Shown here: positions 8,545 to 17,679 of the stretch, piece by piece | Position numbering within the stretch: position 1 is the first letter of the stretch | Layout of the letters: each line of letters opens with the position of its first letter | Assembly (NCBI GenBank): GCA_900465685.1 | Contig: UEGR01000007.1 | Location: 620,001-684,000, forward strand | Direction of reading: 5' to 3' | DNA length: 64,000 nt | Source: Hyphomicrobiales bacterium | Lineage (GTDB): Bacteria > Pseudomonadota > Alphaproteobacteria > Rhizobiales > Rhizobiaceae | Notes under the pieces: model-generated | What the model was told of the DNA's origin: nothing | The model's input: only the letters and a program-made list of their open reading frames with translations | Database searches by the model: none | Translations under genes and position numbers: made by a program

Positions 8545-11500
8545 ATGGCAAGGCAAGAACAGGCCAACGACGTTTTCGCCCTTACCTCGTTCCTCTATGG
8601 CGGCAACGCCGACTATATCGAGGAGCTGTACGCCAAGTATGAGGATGATCCGAATTCGGTTGATCCGCAGTGGCGCGATTTTTTCGCGAAGCTGGGCGAT
8701 AGTGCCGAAGATGTGAAGAAGAATGCGCAGGGCGCAAGCTGGACCAGAAAGAACTGGCCGATTGCCGCCAATGGCGAACTCGTCTCCGCTCTCGACGGCA
8801 ACTGGGCTGAAGTCGAAAAGCATGTGACCGACAAGCTGAAGGGCAAAGCTGCCCAGAATGGCAAGGGCGACGGTAAAGCCGCTGCCGCACTGTCCGCTGA
8901 AGAGATTGCACAGGCTGCACGCGACAGCGTTCGCGCCATCATGATGATCCGCGCCTATCGCATGCGCGGCCATCTGCATGCCAATCTTGATCCGCTTGGT
9001 CTGGCCGAAAAGCCGAACGACTATAACGAGCTGGAGCCGGAAGCCTACGGCTTCACGCCTGCCGACTACAATCGCAAGATTTTCATCGATAATGTGCTCG
9101 GTCTCGAATACGCGACCGTGCCGGAAATGCTCGACATTCTGAAGCGCACCTATTGCGGCACGATTGGCGTCGAGTTCATGCATATTTCCGACCCGGCTGA
9201 AAAGGCCTGGATTCAGGAACGCATCGAAGGTCCGGATAAAAAGGTTGCTTTCACGCCGGAAGGCAAGAAGGCCATCCTGTCGAAGCTTATCGAAGCAGAA
9301 GGTTTCGAACAGTTCATCGACGTCAAGTACAAGGGCACCAAGCGTTTCGGCCTCGATGGCGGTGAATCGCTGATCCCGGCACTGGAACAGATCGTCAAGC
9401 GCGGCGGTCAGATGGGTCTCAAGGAAGTCGTGTTCGGCATGGCTCACCGTGGCCGTCTGAACGTGCTCAGCCAGGTTATGGCCAAGCCGCACCGCGCTAT
9501 TTTCCACGAGTTCAAGGGCGGCTCCTACACGCCGGACGATGTGGAAGGTTCGGGCGACGTGAAGTACCATCTTGGCGCTTCGTCGGACCGCGAGTTCGAT
9601 GGCAACAAGGTTCACCTGTCGCTGACTGCCAACCCGTCTCACCTTGAAATCGTCAATCCGGTTGTCATGGGCAAGGCCCGCGCCAAGCAGGATTTGCTTG
9701 TTGGTCGCACCCGTGACGACATGGTTCCGCTGACCGAACGCGCCAAGGTTCTGCCGCTGCTGCTGCACGGCGATGCCGCTTTCGCAGGTCAGGGTGTGGT
9801 TGCCGAGTGCCTTGGTCTTTCGGGCCTCAAGGGTCACCGCGTCGGTGGCACGCTGCATTTCATCATCAACAACCAGATCGGCTTCACCACCAATCCGGCT
9901 TTCTCGCGTTCTTCGCCTTATCCGTCCGACGTGGCGAAGATGGTCGAAGCGCCGGTCTTCCACGTCAATGGCGACGATCCGGAAGCAGTGGTGTTCGCAG
10001 CCAAGGTTGCGATGGAATTCCGCATGACCTTCCACAAGCCGGTGGTCGTGGACATGTTCTGCTACCGTCGCTTCGGCCACAATGAAGGCGACGAACCGTC
10101 CTTCACCCAGCCGTTGATGTACAAGGAAATCCGCGCGCACAAGACGACCGTTCAGCTCTACAGCGACAAGCTGATTGCCGAAGGTCTGCTCACCCAGGCC
10201 GACGTCGACAAGATGAAGGCCGACTGGCGCGAAAAGCTCGAAATCGAGTTCGAAGCCGGACAGAGCTACAAGCCGAACAAGGCCGACTGGCTTGATGGTG
10301 CCTGGGCTGGTCTGCGCACGGCTGACAATGCCGACGAGCAGCGCCGCGGCAAGACCGGTGTTCCGATCAAGACGCTCAAGGAAATCGGCAAGAAGCTGGT
10401 TGAAGTGCCGCAGGACTTCCACGTCCACCGCACCATCCAGCGCTTCCTCGATAACCGCGCCAAGATGATGGAAACCGGTGAAGGCATCGATTGGGCAACC
10501 GCAGAATCGCTGGCATTCGCCACGCTCGTTGCGGAAGGCCATCCGATTCGTCTGTCCGGTCAGGACGTGGAACGCGGCACCTTCTCGCAGCGTCACACGG
10601 TTCTCTACGATCAGGAAAACCAGAACCGCTACACCCCGCTGAACAATATTCAGAAGGGTCAGGCGATCTACGAAGCCATCAACTCGATGCTTTCGGAAGA
10701 AGCGGTGCTCGGCTACGAATATGGTTATTCGCTATCCGATCCGCGTGCGCTGGTTCTCTGGGAAGCCCAGTTCGGCGATTTCGCCAACGGTGCGCAGGTC
10801 GTGTTCGACCAGTTCATCTCGTCGGGTGAACGCAAGTGGCTGCGCATGTCCGGTCTCGTCTGCCTTCTGCCGCATGGCTATGAAGGTCAGGGTCCGGAGC
10901 ATTCGTCCGCCCGTCTGGAACGTTATCTCCAGCTCTGCGCTGAAGACAACATGCAGGTTGCCAACGTTACGACGCCGGCTAACTACTACCATATTCTGCG
11001 CCGCCAGATGAAGCGTGACTTCCGCAAGCCGCTTATCATGATGACGCCGAAGTCCCTGCTGCGCCACAAGCGTGCTGTATCGAGCCTCAGCGAACTGTCG
11101 GGCGATTCCTCGTTCCACCGTCTGCTCTGGGACGATGCGCAGTACAATAAGGGCGAAGAAGGCATCAAGCTTCAGAAAGACGCCAAGATCCGTCGCGTCG
11201 TGCTCTGCTCGGGCAAGGTCTATTACGACCTGTACGAAGAGCGTGAAAAGCGTGGCATCGACGATGTCTACCTGCTGCGTGTTGAACAGCTCTACCCGTT
11301 CCCGGCCAAGGCGCTCATCAACGAGCTGTCTCGTTTCCGTCATGCGGAAATCGTCTGGTGCCAGGAAGAGCCGAAGAATATGGGTGCGTGGTCGTTCATC
11401 GATCCGTATCTGGAATGGGTGCTGGCGCATATCGATGCCAAGCATCAGCGCGTCCGCTACACGGGCCGCCCGGCTGCCGCTTCTCCGGCAACCGGCCTGA

Positions 11501-11556
11501 TGTCGAAGCATCTTGCGCAGCTTGAGGCTTTCCTTGAGGATGCGCTCGGTAACTGA
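8545..11556 (+). CDS. sucA: 2-oxoglutarate dehydrogenase E1 component
   Basis: Thiamine-diphosphate-dependent decarboxylase of the 2-oxoglutarate dehydrogenase complex, forming the succinyl group passed to SucB. The 1003-residue protein has the short N-terminal E2-binding segment (FLYGGNADYIEELYAKYEDD), the domain with VFGMAHRGRLNVLSQVM, and the active-site blocks GDAAFAGQGVVAECLGLS and FIINNQIGFTTNP with the ThDP signature around VNGDDPEAVVFAAK. The C-terminal transketolase-like domain contains LPHGYEGQGPEHSSARLERYLQ. It is followed by sucB after a hairpin. Confidence 0.97.
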   Translation: MARQEQANDVFALTSFLYGGNADYIEELYAKYEDDPNSVDPQWRDFFAKLGDSAEDVKKNAQGASWTRKNWPIAANGELVSALDGNWAEVEKHVTDKLKGKAAQNGKGDGKAAAALSAEEIAQAARDSVRAIMMIRAYRMRGHLHANLDPLGLAEKPNDYNELEPEAYGFTPADYNRKIFIDNVLGLEYATVPEMLDILKRTYCGTIGVEFMHISDPAEKAWIQERIEGPDKKVAFTPEGKKAILSKLIEAEGFEQFIDVKYKGTKRFGLDGGESLIPALEQIVKRGGQMGLKEVVFGMAHRGRLNVLSQVMAKPHRAIFHEFKGGSYTPDDVEGSGDVKYHLGASSDREFDGNKVHLSLTANPSHLEIVNPVVMGKARAKQDLLVGRTRDDMVPLTERAKVLPLLLHGDAAFAGQGVVAECLGLSGLKGHRVGGTLHFIINNQIGFTTNPAFSRSSPYPSDVAKMVEAPVFHVNGDDPEAVVFAAKVAMEFRMTFHKPVVVDMFCYRRFGHNEGDEPSFTQPLMYKEIRAHKTTVQLYSDKLIAEGLLTQADVDKMKADWREKLEIEFEAGQSYKPNKADWLDGAWAGLRTADNADEQRRGKTGVPIKTLKEIGKKLVEVPQDFHVHRTIQRFLDNRAKMMETGEGIDWATAESLAFATLVAEGHPIRLSGQDVERGTFSQRHTVLYDQENQNRYTPLNNIQKGQAIYEAINSMLSEEAVLGYEYGYSLSDPRALVLWEAQFGDFANGAQVVFDQFISSGERKWLRMSGLVCLLPHGYEGQGPEHSSARLERYLQLCAEDNMQVANVTTPANYYHILRRQMKRDFRKPLIMMTPKSLLRHKRAVSSLSELSGDSSFHRLLWDDAQYNKGEEGIKLQKDAKIRRVVLCSGKVYYDLYEEREKRGIDDVYLLRVEQLYPFPAKALINELSRFRHAEIVWCQEEPKNMGAWSFIDPYLEWVLAHIDAKHQRVRYTGRPAAASPATGLMSKHLAQLEAFLEDALGN

Positions 11557-11572
11557 TCCGGGTTATAGTTTT

Positions 11573-11596
11573 GGAGCAGTTTTTCGAAACTGCTCC
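11573..11596 (+). terminator. UUCG-capped hairpin between sucA and sucB
   Basis: GGAGCAGTTT (11573-11582) and AAACTGCTCC (11587-11596) make a perfect 10-bp stem with a TTCG loop, the very stable tetraloop. No T-run follows, so it is more likely an RNA-stability or processing element, or a weak attenuator, than a full stop. Confidence 0.5.
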
Positions 11597-11649
11597 AGCC
11601 TGAATTGAACACAAAATCTAAAGTTTGAAGATCAACGGAAGAAGAAACC

Positions 11650-12876
11650 ATGGCCACCGAAATTCGCGTTCCCACGCTTGGGGAGTCCGTTACTGAGGCA
11701 ACCATCGGAAAATGGTTCAAGAAGGTTGGCGATGCTATCGCCATCGACGAACCGCTGGTGGAACTGGAAACCGACAAGGTGACAGTGGAAGTTCCGGCTG
11801 CTGCTGCTGGTGTGCTGGTTGAAATCGTGGCCAAGGAAGGCGACACGGTTGAGGTCAACGCTCTGCTCGGCCAGATTTCCGGTGAGGGCGCAGCTGCTGC
11901 ACCTGCTCCGAAGAAGGAAGAAGCCAAGCCAGCCGCCGCTCCGGCAGCCGCTGCACCGGTTGCTTCCGCATCGTCGGGCCCGGCCATGCAGCCTGCACCT
12001 GCTGCTTCGAAGCTTCTTGCTGAAAGCGGTCTGTCCGCTGATCAGGTTGAAGGCTCGGGCAAGCGCGGTCAGGTTCTCAAGGGCGACGTTCTCGACGCCA
12101 TCGCCAAGGGCGTTTCGGCTGCTCCGGCTCCGGTTGCTGCCGCAGCTGCTCGTCCGGCTTCCTCGGCTGACGATGCACCGCGTGAAGAACGTGTGAAGAT
12201 GACCCGTCTGCGTCAGACCATCGCCAAGCGTCTGAAGGATGCGCAGAACACTGCTGCCATGCTGACGACCTATAACGAAGTCGACATGTCCGCCGTCATG
12301 GAACTGCGCACCAAATACAAAGACGTCTTCGAAAAGAAGCACGGCGTGAAGCTCGGCTTCATGGGCTTCTTCACGAAGGCTGTTACCCATGCGCTGAAGG
12401 AAATCCCGGCTGTTAACGCCGAGATCGACGGCACCGACATCATCTACAAGAACTTTGCGCATGTCGGCATGGCTGTCGGCACCGACAAGGGCCTTGTTGT
12501 TCCGGTTATCCGCGACGCCGATCAGCTTTCGATCGCTGGCGTGGAAAAGGAACTGGGTCGTCTGGCAAAGGCAGCGCGCGATGGCACGCTTTCGATGGCT
12601 GACATGCAGGGCGGCACCTTCACCATCACCAATGGTGGTGTTTACGGCTCGCTGATGTCTTCGCCGATCCTCAATTCGCCACAGTCGGGCATTCTCGGCA
12701 TGCACAAGATCCAGGACCGTCCGGTTGTTGTCGGCGGCCAGATCGTGATCCGTCCGATGATGTACCTGGCCCTGTCCTACGATCACCGCATCGTGGACGG
12801 CAAGGAAGCCGTGACCTTCCTGGTCCGCGTCAAGGAAAGCCTGGAAGATCCGGACCGTCTGGTTCTCGATCTCTAA
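11650..12876 (+). CDS. sucB: Dihydrolipoamide succinyltransferase (E2)
   Basis: Core acyltransferase of the 2-oxoglutarate dehydrogenase complex. The order of domains is: lipoyl domain at residues 1-77 with the lipoylated K43 in [10 protein letters not shown]; an alanine/proline-rich linker; an E1/E3-binding domain near 118-155 ([19 protein letters not shown]); a second linker; and a catalytic domain ending in [12 protein letters not shown], with the catalytic H379 and D383. It has a single lipoyl domain and 408 residues, normal for alphaproteobacterial SucB. GGAAGAAG precedes the ATG. Confidence 0.97.
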   Translation: MATEIRVPTLGESVTEATIGKWFKKVGDAIAIDEPLVELETDKVTVEVPAAAAGVLVEIVAKEGDTVEVNALLGQISGEGAAAAPAPKKEEAKPAAAPAAAAPVASASSGPAMQPAPAASKLLAESGLSADQVEGSGKRGQVLKGDVLDAIAKGVSAAPAPVAAAAARPASSADDAPREERVKMTRLRQTIAKRLKDAQNTAAMLTTYNEVDMSAVMELRTKYKDVFEKKHGVKLGFMGFFTKAVTHALKEIPAVNAEIDGTDIIYKNFAHVGMAVGTDKGLVVPVIRDADQLSIAGVEKELGRLAKAARDGTLSMADMQGGTFTITNGGVYGSLMSSPILNSPQSGILGMHKIQDRPVVVGGQIVIRPMMYLALSYDHRIVDGKEAVTFLVRVKESLEDPDRLVLDL

Positions 12877-12890
12877 GCTGGAATTCAGGA

Positions 12891-12922
12891 AAGCCGCCCG
12901 TGCACAATCGGGCGGCTTTTCG
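12891..12922 (+). terminator. Rho-independent terminator of the suc operon
   Basis: AAGCCGCCCG (12891-12900) pairs with CGGGCGGCTT (12909-12918) around an 8-base loop, followed by further T residues. It closes the mdh-sucCDAB unit. Confidence 0.85.
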
Positions 12923-12952
12923 GTCGGGTTTGCGAGCAACGGGATTTGAACG

Positions 12953-13378
12953 ATGGAGCCGGGTCTTTTCTCCACTTCGCCTTATCTGTCGCCCTACCTG
13001 CCGTTTGTCGGCTGGAGCGTCGTCTTGCTGGTGGCCCATATTCTCCTGCAAGCCATGACGGCCACGCGAGAACTCGGCACCGACTGGAATGCCGGTCCCC
13101 GCGATGAAGGGTTGAAACCTTCCGGTGCCATTGCCGGGCGTGCTGAGCGGGCATCCACGAATTTCCGCGAAACCTATCCGGCTTTTATTGCGCTGGCGCT
13201 GGCTCTGACCCTGAAGGGTGATGCAAGCGTCTGGGGCATTTACGGAGCCTGGCTCTGGTTTGCATGCCGTATTGTTTACATTCCGCTCTATCTGGCGGGC
13301 ATTCCCTATATCCGGTCGCTGATCTGGGTCGGCTCGATGGTCGGACTGGGTGTCATGTTTCTGGCTTTGATTTTTTGA
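12953..13378 (+). CDS. MAPEG family membrane protein
   Basis: A 141-residue integral membrane protein of the MAPEG superfamily (membrane-associated proteins in eicosanoid and glutathione metabolism). It has four hydrophobic segments, near residues 14-34, 75-90, 94-112 and 119-141. The loop between the first two contains AERASTNFRETYPAFIALALAL, the family's characteristic N-F-x-E block near the second helix. Bacterial members are mostly of unknown substrate, so no specific reaction is claimed. It follows the suc terminator and precedes a LysE-type exporter; neither is obviously related to the TCA block. Confidence 0.85.
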   Translation: MEPGLFSTSPYLSPYLPFVGWSVVLLVAHILLQAMTATRELGTDWNAGPRDEGLKPSGAIAGRAERASTNFRETYPAFIALALALTLKGDASVWGIYGAWLWFACRIVYIPLYLAGIPYIRSLIWVGSMVGLGVMFLALIF

Positions 13379-13426
13379 TAGCTGCCGGCGCGGTCAATCG
13401 CGCCACAATGTAGCAAAGGAAAAGCG

Positions 13427-14065
13427 ATGCATCCCTATCTCTTCGAACTGGCTTCCCTGATGGCGATCTTCTCCTTTGCGATTGTTTCGCCGGGAGCAGA
13501 TCTGGCCATGGTCATGCGGCAGTCCTTGATGCATGGCCGTCGTGAGGCGATCATCACCAGCTTCGGGATCGGGACGGCGCTGATGATGCATGTCACCTAT
13601 ACGGTGCTGGGTCTCGGCCTCATCATTTCCAAGTCGATCTATCTGTTCAACATCGTCAAATGGTGCGGTGTGGCCTATCTGGTCTATATCGGCATCAAGG
13701 CGCTGCGTGCGGGCGCGACCACAATTGATGCGCAAACCGCCTCGAACGAGCCGCGCAAGCAGCAGAGCTTTGCCAAGGCCTTCGGTCTCGGCTTTGCGGC
13801 GAATGCTCTTAATCCGAAGCCGGTGTTTTTCTTCCTGTCGATTTTTTCGACAGTCGTTCACGCGCATACGCCGACCGAAATAAAACTCGGCTACGGTGTC
13901 GTGATGGCCACGGCGCTGATCAGCTGGTTCGTTGGTGTCAGCATTTTCATGACGACGCCGAAGATGCGCGCGGCTTTTTCGCGAGCTTCGAAATGGATCG
14001 ATCGCACCAGCGGTGTTGTCTTCATCGCTCTGGGGCTTAAACTTGCCACCGAAAAGGCTATGTAA
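13427..14065 (+). CDS. LysE/RhtB family exporter
   Basis: A 212-residue inner-membrane exporter of the LysE/RhtB family, which usually exports amino acids or derivatives. It has about six hydrophobic helices. Family landmarks are the early SPGADLAMVMRQSL (the P-G-P/A-D turn after helix 1), GVAYLVYIGIKALRAG, and the second-half GFAANALNPKPVFFFLSIF. The substrate cannot be told from sequence. AAAGGAAAAG precedes the ATG. It lies between the MAPEG gene and a secreted protein, within the stretch that separates sucB from lpdA. Confidence 0.85.
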   Translation: MHPYLFELASLMAIFSFAIVSPGADLAMVMRQSLMHGRREAIITSFGIGTALMMHVTYTVLGLGLIISKSIYLFNIVKWCGVAYLVYIGIKALRAGATTIDAQTASNEPRKQQSFAKAFGLGFAANALNPKPVFFFLSIFSTVVHAHTPTEIKLGYGVVMATALISWFVGVSIFMTTPKMRAAFSRASKWIDRTSGVVFIALGLKLATEKAM

Positions 14066-14110
14066 GAAGCAATTGATTTGCTGCCGGAAAAACTCAGGGA
14101 GAACCGACAG

Positions 14111-14653
14111 ATGTATGTTGCAAGGAAGCTTCTCAAAATAACGGCCGCTTCGGTCGTTGCCGCTTCGGTGTTCTCAACCGCGGTGCAGGCAGCCTGCACC
14201 CAGAATCGCGGCATCTATCAGGACCGTGACGGCGCCTACACATTGACGTTCCGCCCGCTGCAGACGAACGATCTCAAGATGACGCCTGCGCCGACCAATG
14301 AATTTACCATCACTGCCAATGACAAGCCGGAATTCAAGCTGAATGGCATGGTGATCTGGCCGGAAGAGGGTGTGGCGCGGCCTTATGCGCTCATCACCTA
14401 TAACTGCAAGGGCGATGGCTCCAATCCGGAAGACCTCGATGATTGCAGCATCTGGCAGAGCGTCATCTACGCGCTGAAGGAAGGTGCGGAAGCGGAAGTT
14501 CTGCCCAAGGCGGATGAACCTGCCGCGCAGGCCGTGCTGTTCCCTGATCTGGTGACGGCGCTCGACGGTTATGATTTTGGAGCGGCCAAACCCGAAAAGC
14601 CGCTTCAGTGGGAAGTGTTCCGTTTTCAGGGATGCACCCCGGATGAAAACTGA
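14111..14653 (+). CDS. Secreted protein of unknown function
   Basis: I do not recognise a family. The 180-residue product starts with a Sec-type signal peptide (MYVARKLLKITAASVVAASV, then cleavage after VQA near residue 27). The mature part has four cysteines (ACTQN, YNCKG, DDCSI, QGCTP), enough for two periplasmic disulfides, and no membrane segment. The start at 14111 follows AGGGAGA at a good distance, so the longer frame upstream is unlikely. It is co-directional with lysE-like and lpdA and may share a transcript with either. Confidence 0.75.
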   Translation: MYVARKLLKITAASVVAASVFSTAVQAACTQNRGIYQDRDGAYTLTFRPLQTNDLKMTPAPTNEFTITANDKPEFKLNGMVIWPEEGVARPYALITYNCKGDGSNPEDLDDCSIWQSVIYALKEGAEAEVLPKADEPAAQAVLFPDLVTALDGYDFGAAKPEKPLQWEVFRFQGCTPDEN

Positions 14654-14770
14654 TCGGCAGCTTTAACAAAGGCCGGTTATTTCAAGCATTTTGCAGCCGA
14701 AACATTTGGCGTCGCATAAATGCGGTACTCTAACGAAAAACGTTCAGGAAAGACTGAAAAGGGTAATTCA

Positions 14771-16174
14771 ATGTCTTATGATGTGGTTGTCATCGGTACG
14801 GGCCCCGGCGGTTATGTCGCCGCAATCAAGGCCGCGCAGCTGGGTCTCTCGGTTGCTGTGGTGGAAAAGCGCAAGACCTTCGGCGGCACCTGCCTCAATG
14901 TCGGCTGCATTCCGTCCAAGGCGCTTCTACATGCATCGGAAGTCTTTGCCGAAGCTGGCCACTCCTTCGATACGCTGGGCGTGGAAGTGTCGCCCAAGCT
15001 TAATCTGGGAAAGATGCTGGCCCACAAGGACGCGACCGTGAAGTCCAATGTGACGGGCGTGGAATTCCTGTTCAAGAAGAACAAGATCACGCCTTACATC
15101 GGCACCGGTAAGGTTGTCGCCAAGGGCAAGGTTTCCGTGACCGCCGAAGACGGCAAGGTTGAGGAAATCGAAGCCAAGAACATCATCATCGCAACGGGTT
15201 CCGACGTTGCCGGTATTCCGGGCGTCAAGGTCGACATTGATGAGAAGACCATCGTTTCCTCGACTGGCGCTCTGTCCTTTGAAAAGGTTCCGGGTCATCT
15301 CGTCGTCGTTGGCGGCGGTGTGATCGGTCTGGAACTCGGTTCGGTCTGGGCGCGTCTCGGTGCAAAGGTCACGGTTGTCGAATATCTCGACAAGGTGCTG
15401 GGCGCGATGGACGGCGAAGTCTCCAAGCAGTTCCAGCGTCTGCTCGAAAAGCAGGGCATTGCCTTCAAGCTCAGCGCGAAAGTGACGGGCGTCGAAAAGT
15501 CAGGTAAGGGCGCGAAGGTCACTTTCGAGCCTGTAAAGGGCGGCGATGCCGAAACACTCGAAGCCGATGCCGTTCTGATCTCCACGGGCCGTCGTCCTTA
15601 CACGGACGGTCTTGGCCTTCAGGAAGCAGGCGTCACTGTCGATGATCGTGGCCGCGTTGCGATTGACGATCACTGGCGCACCAATGTCGAAGGCATTTAC
15701 GCCATCGGCGACGTGGTGCAGGGCCCGATGCTGGCGCACAAGGCTGAAGACGAAGGCATTGCTGTTGCCGAAATCATCGCTGGTCAGGCCGGTCATGTGA
15801 ATTTCGACGTCATTCCAAGCGTTGTCTACACCCAGCCGGAAGTGGCTTCTGTCGGCAAGACCGAAGAAGAACTGAAGGCTGCCGGTATCGAATACAAGGT
15901 TGGCAAGTACCCGTTCACGGCCAATGGCCGCGCACGTGCCATGCTGCACACGGATGGTTTTGTGAAAATCCTCGCCGACAAGGCGACGGACCGCGTTCTG
16001 GGTGCACATATCCTCGGCTACAATGCTGGCGAAATGATCCACGAACTGGCCGTTCTGATGGAATTCGGCGGCTCGTCGGAAGATCTGGCCCGCACCTGCC
16101 ATGCGCATCCGACCATGTCGGAAGCCGTGCGCGAATCCGCTCTGGCGACCTTCGCCAAGCCGATCCATATGTAA
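14771..16174 (+). CDS. lpdA: Dihydrolipoamide dehydrogenase (E3)
   Basis: FAD enzyme that reoxidises the dihydrolipoyl arm of the 2-oxoglutarate (and possibly pyruvate) dehydrogenase complex using NAD. The start at 14771 gives MSYDVVVIGTGPGGYVAAIK with the FAD GxGxxG. The redox disulfide is C41-C46 in GGTCLNVGCIPSK. An NAD-binding GGGVIGLELGSVW follows, and the C-terminal catalytic H-A-H-P motif (CHAHPTMSEA) is present. It has 467 residues. Its position 1.9 kb after sucB, beyond three unrelated genes, suggests service to the suc complex despite not being contiguous. Confidence 0.95.
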   Translation: MSYDVVVIGTGPGGYVAAIKAAQLGLSVAVVEKRKTFGGTCLNVGCIPSKALLHASEVFAEAGHSFDTLGVEVSPKLNLGKMLAHKDATVKSNVTGVEFLFKKNKITPYIGTGKVVAKGKVSVTAEDGKVEEIEAKNIIIATGSDVAGIPGVKVDIDEKTIVSSTGALSFEKVPGHLVVVGGGVIGLELGSVWARLGAKVTVVEYLDKVLGAMDGEVSKQFQRLLEKQGIAFKLSAKVTGVEKSGKGAKVTFEPVKGGDAETLEADAVLISTGRRPYTDGLGLQEAGVTVDDRGRVAIDDHWRTNVEGIYAIGDVVQGPMLAHKAEDEGIAVAEIIAGQAGHVNFDVIPSVVYTQPEVASVGKTEEELKAAGIEYKVGKYPFTANGRARAMLHTDGFVKILADKATDRVLGAHILGYNAGEMIHELAVLMEFGGSSEDLARTCHAHPTMSEAVRESALATFAKPIHM

Positions 16175-16195
16175 TCTCTTGAAGAGAGAATGCAG

Positions 16196-16224
16196 AAAGG
16201 CCCGCGCAAGCGGGCCTTTCTTGT
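16196..16224. terminator. Bidirectional terminator between lpdA and the next minus-strand gene
   Basis: AAAGGCCCGC (16196-16205) and GCGGGCCTTT (16210-16219) form a perfect 10-bp stem with a GCAA loop. The T-run on the plus strand and the A/T flanks on the minus strand suit the convergent genes. Confidence 0.85.
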
Positions 16225-16235
16225 TTTTATGGGAA

Positions 16236-16514
16236 TTAATTCTGGGCTGGCGGATTGGCAGGTGGGGCCGGAGCCGGTGTTGCGGGCTCGCTCTGGGTTG
16301 CGGGTGCAGGTGGCGGTGTCGCCATGTCGGTTCTCGTGCCATTCTTGTAGAAGAAATAGCCGAGAATGATGATTGCCACGAGCAGAACGGCACCCAGAAG
16401 ATAGCCGCTTCCGCCGCGTTGCGGCGGTGGCATGCCGGAAGGATCGGAAAGTCTCGGATCAGTATTGACCGGGTTCGTTCTGGGGTCGTTTCGCGGATCG
16501 AGGGGATCAACCAT
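16236..16514 (-). CDS. Small proline-rich single-span membrane protein
   Basis: Unrecognised 92-residue protein. A charged, proline-rich N-terminal part (MVDPLDPRNDPRTNP) leads to one transmembrane helix at about residues 38-56 (YLLGAVLLVAIIILGYFFY). The tail is almost only Pro, Ala and Thr. The internal start at 16514 is chosen because AGGAG lies just upstream. The type is common in Rhizobiales, without assigned function. It is convergent with lpdA. Confidence 0.7.
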   Translation of the reverse strand: MVDPLDPRNDPRTNPVNTDPRLSDPSGMPPPQRGGSGYLLGAVLLVAIIILGYFFYKNGTRTDMATPPPAPATQSEPATPAPAPPANPPAQN

Positions 16515-16626
16515 TGCGCGCTCCTCCAGTTGTCGCATCGGGTTTGCGCGGCCTTCAGCCGTCACAAACCTGCTTCAGTAGAGTGAACGCAGTCAAAAGC
16601 CGATTGTTCCGCGTGTGGGCAGGGAG

Positions 16627-17634
16627 CTAAAGCGCCGTCAGCCGATAGCCCTTGGCGCGCAGCAATTCCACCACACCCTCTTCGCCCGGCAGATGCAGGG
16701 CGCCGATAGCAATAAAGACATTGCCTTTTTCCAGCAGCGGAACGGCGCGATCCGCCATGGTGTGGTTGCGGTCGGTGATCAGATATTTCAGGAACAGATC
16801 GTAATCCTGATCGGACAATGCATCCGGCACGATTCTTCTCAGCGCCGGCATGATCATGCCAAGCTCGCCCTTCAGATAAAGCGCGGTGGTCGTTTCCATG
16901 GCGTCTTCGGTTTTGTCACCGTAATCGACCGTGGCGATGAGATTGCGGATGTGAAAATCGAGCGGAAGCTTCTCGGTGGCTTCGAACTGTTCTGCAGCCG
17001 TTTCCAGCCCCTCAATGTTGCGCCCTTCCAACTGGGCATGGATCGCCAGAAACTCGTCGAGCGATTTCACGCCGTCGCTTTTGCGCTCGCGCTCGCATTT
17101 GGGCAGGGCCAGCAGCGTGGTCAGAATCCACGGCTTCATCTTGGCGACCGCATCGAGAATAATGCCGCGCTCCGCAAGCTTCTTTTCGATATCCTCGCGC
17201 CTGTCGACAGGCAGATGCGATTTGAGTGTGCTGCCATCGGTGAAAAGCAGCAGTTCGGGACGTTCCAGCTTCAAGCGCAGAAAGTTCTTCTGGTCGAGAA
17301 CATCAGTAGTTTCGATCACGACAGTATTCGCCGATTGATAGGCGTCTTGCACCACCTTCGGCAGTTCCAGTACACGCGGATCGCTGAGATGAATGGTGCC
17401 GAACAGATAGGACGGGGCTACTCCGTCCTTTTCGATCTTCCAGATGCGGCCCTGATGGTTGGGGATCGATTCTGCTTCCGCGCGCAGCTCTTTCCAGAGA
17501 GCGGGGTGGCTTTTTTCCACGCCATCGACGAGATTTTCGCCCCGAATGGAGCAGGCGGGAGCTTTTTCATCAGCTCGCGCGGTGACGGAACCGGCGAAGA
17601 CGGCGCATAGAAGAACGAGAAGCAGCTTTTTCAT
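16627..17634 (-). CDS. TraB/GumN family protein
   Basis: A 335-residue exported protein of the TraB/GumN family, whose bacterial members are thought to be erythromycin-esterase-like hydrolases or proteases of unclear substrate. The start at 17634 gives a signal peptide (MKKLLLVLLCAVFAGSVTARA), then IWKIEKDGVAPSYLFGTIHLSD with the conserved GTIH motif. A second conserved block is near the C terminus, where VFIAIGALHLPGEEGVVELL holds the G-x-x-H-L element. A TTG 18 bases upstream is an alternative start. No strong Shine-Dalgarno is visible for either. Confidence 0.8.
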   Translation of the reverse strand: MKKLLLVLLCAVFAGSVTARADEKAPACSIRGENLVDGVEKSHPALWKELRAEAESIPNHQGRIWKIEKDGVAPSYLFGTIHLSDPRVLELPKVVQDAYQSANTVVIETTDVLDQKNFLRLKLERPELLLFTDGSTLKSHLPVDRREDIEKKLAERGIILDAVAKMKPWILTTLLALPKCERERKSDGVKSLDEFLAIHAQLEGRNIEGLETAAEQFEATEKLPLDFHIRNLIATVDYGDKTEDAMETTTALYLKGELGMIMPALRRIVPDALSDQDYDLFLKYLITDRNHTMADRAVPLLEKGNVFIAIGALHLPGEEGVVELLRAKGYRLTAL

Positions 17635-17679
17635 ACAGGGGAATATAAGCAATCTTCCGCGATGTGAAAGGTGGCCAGT

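Noticed and set aside
8506-10596. A 696-codon open frame antisense to sucA
   Set aside because: It lies wholly opposite the clearly coding sucA, has no recognisable domain, and results from strong third-position G/C preference; the same applies to long antisense frames opposite mdh/sucC (5019-6821), sucD (6879-8528), sdhA (27977-29770) and ftsK (37389-38999).
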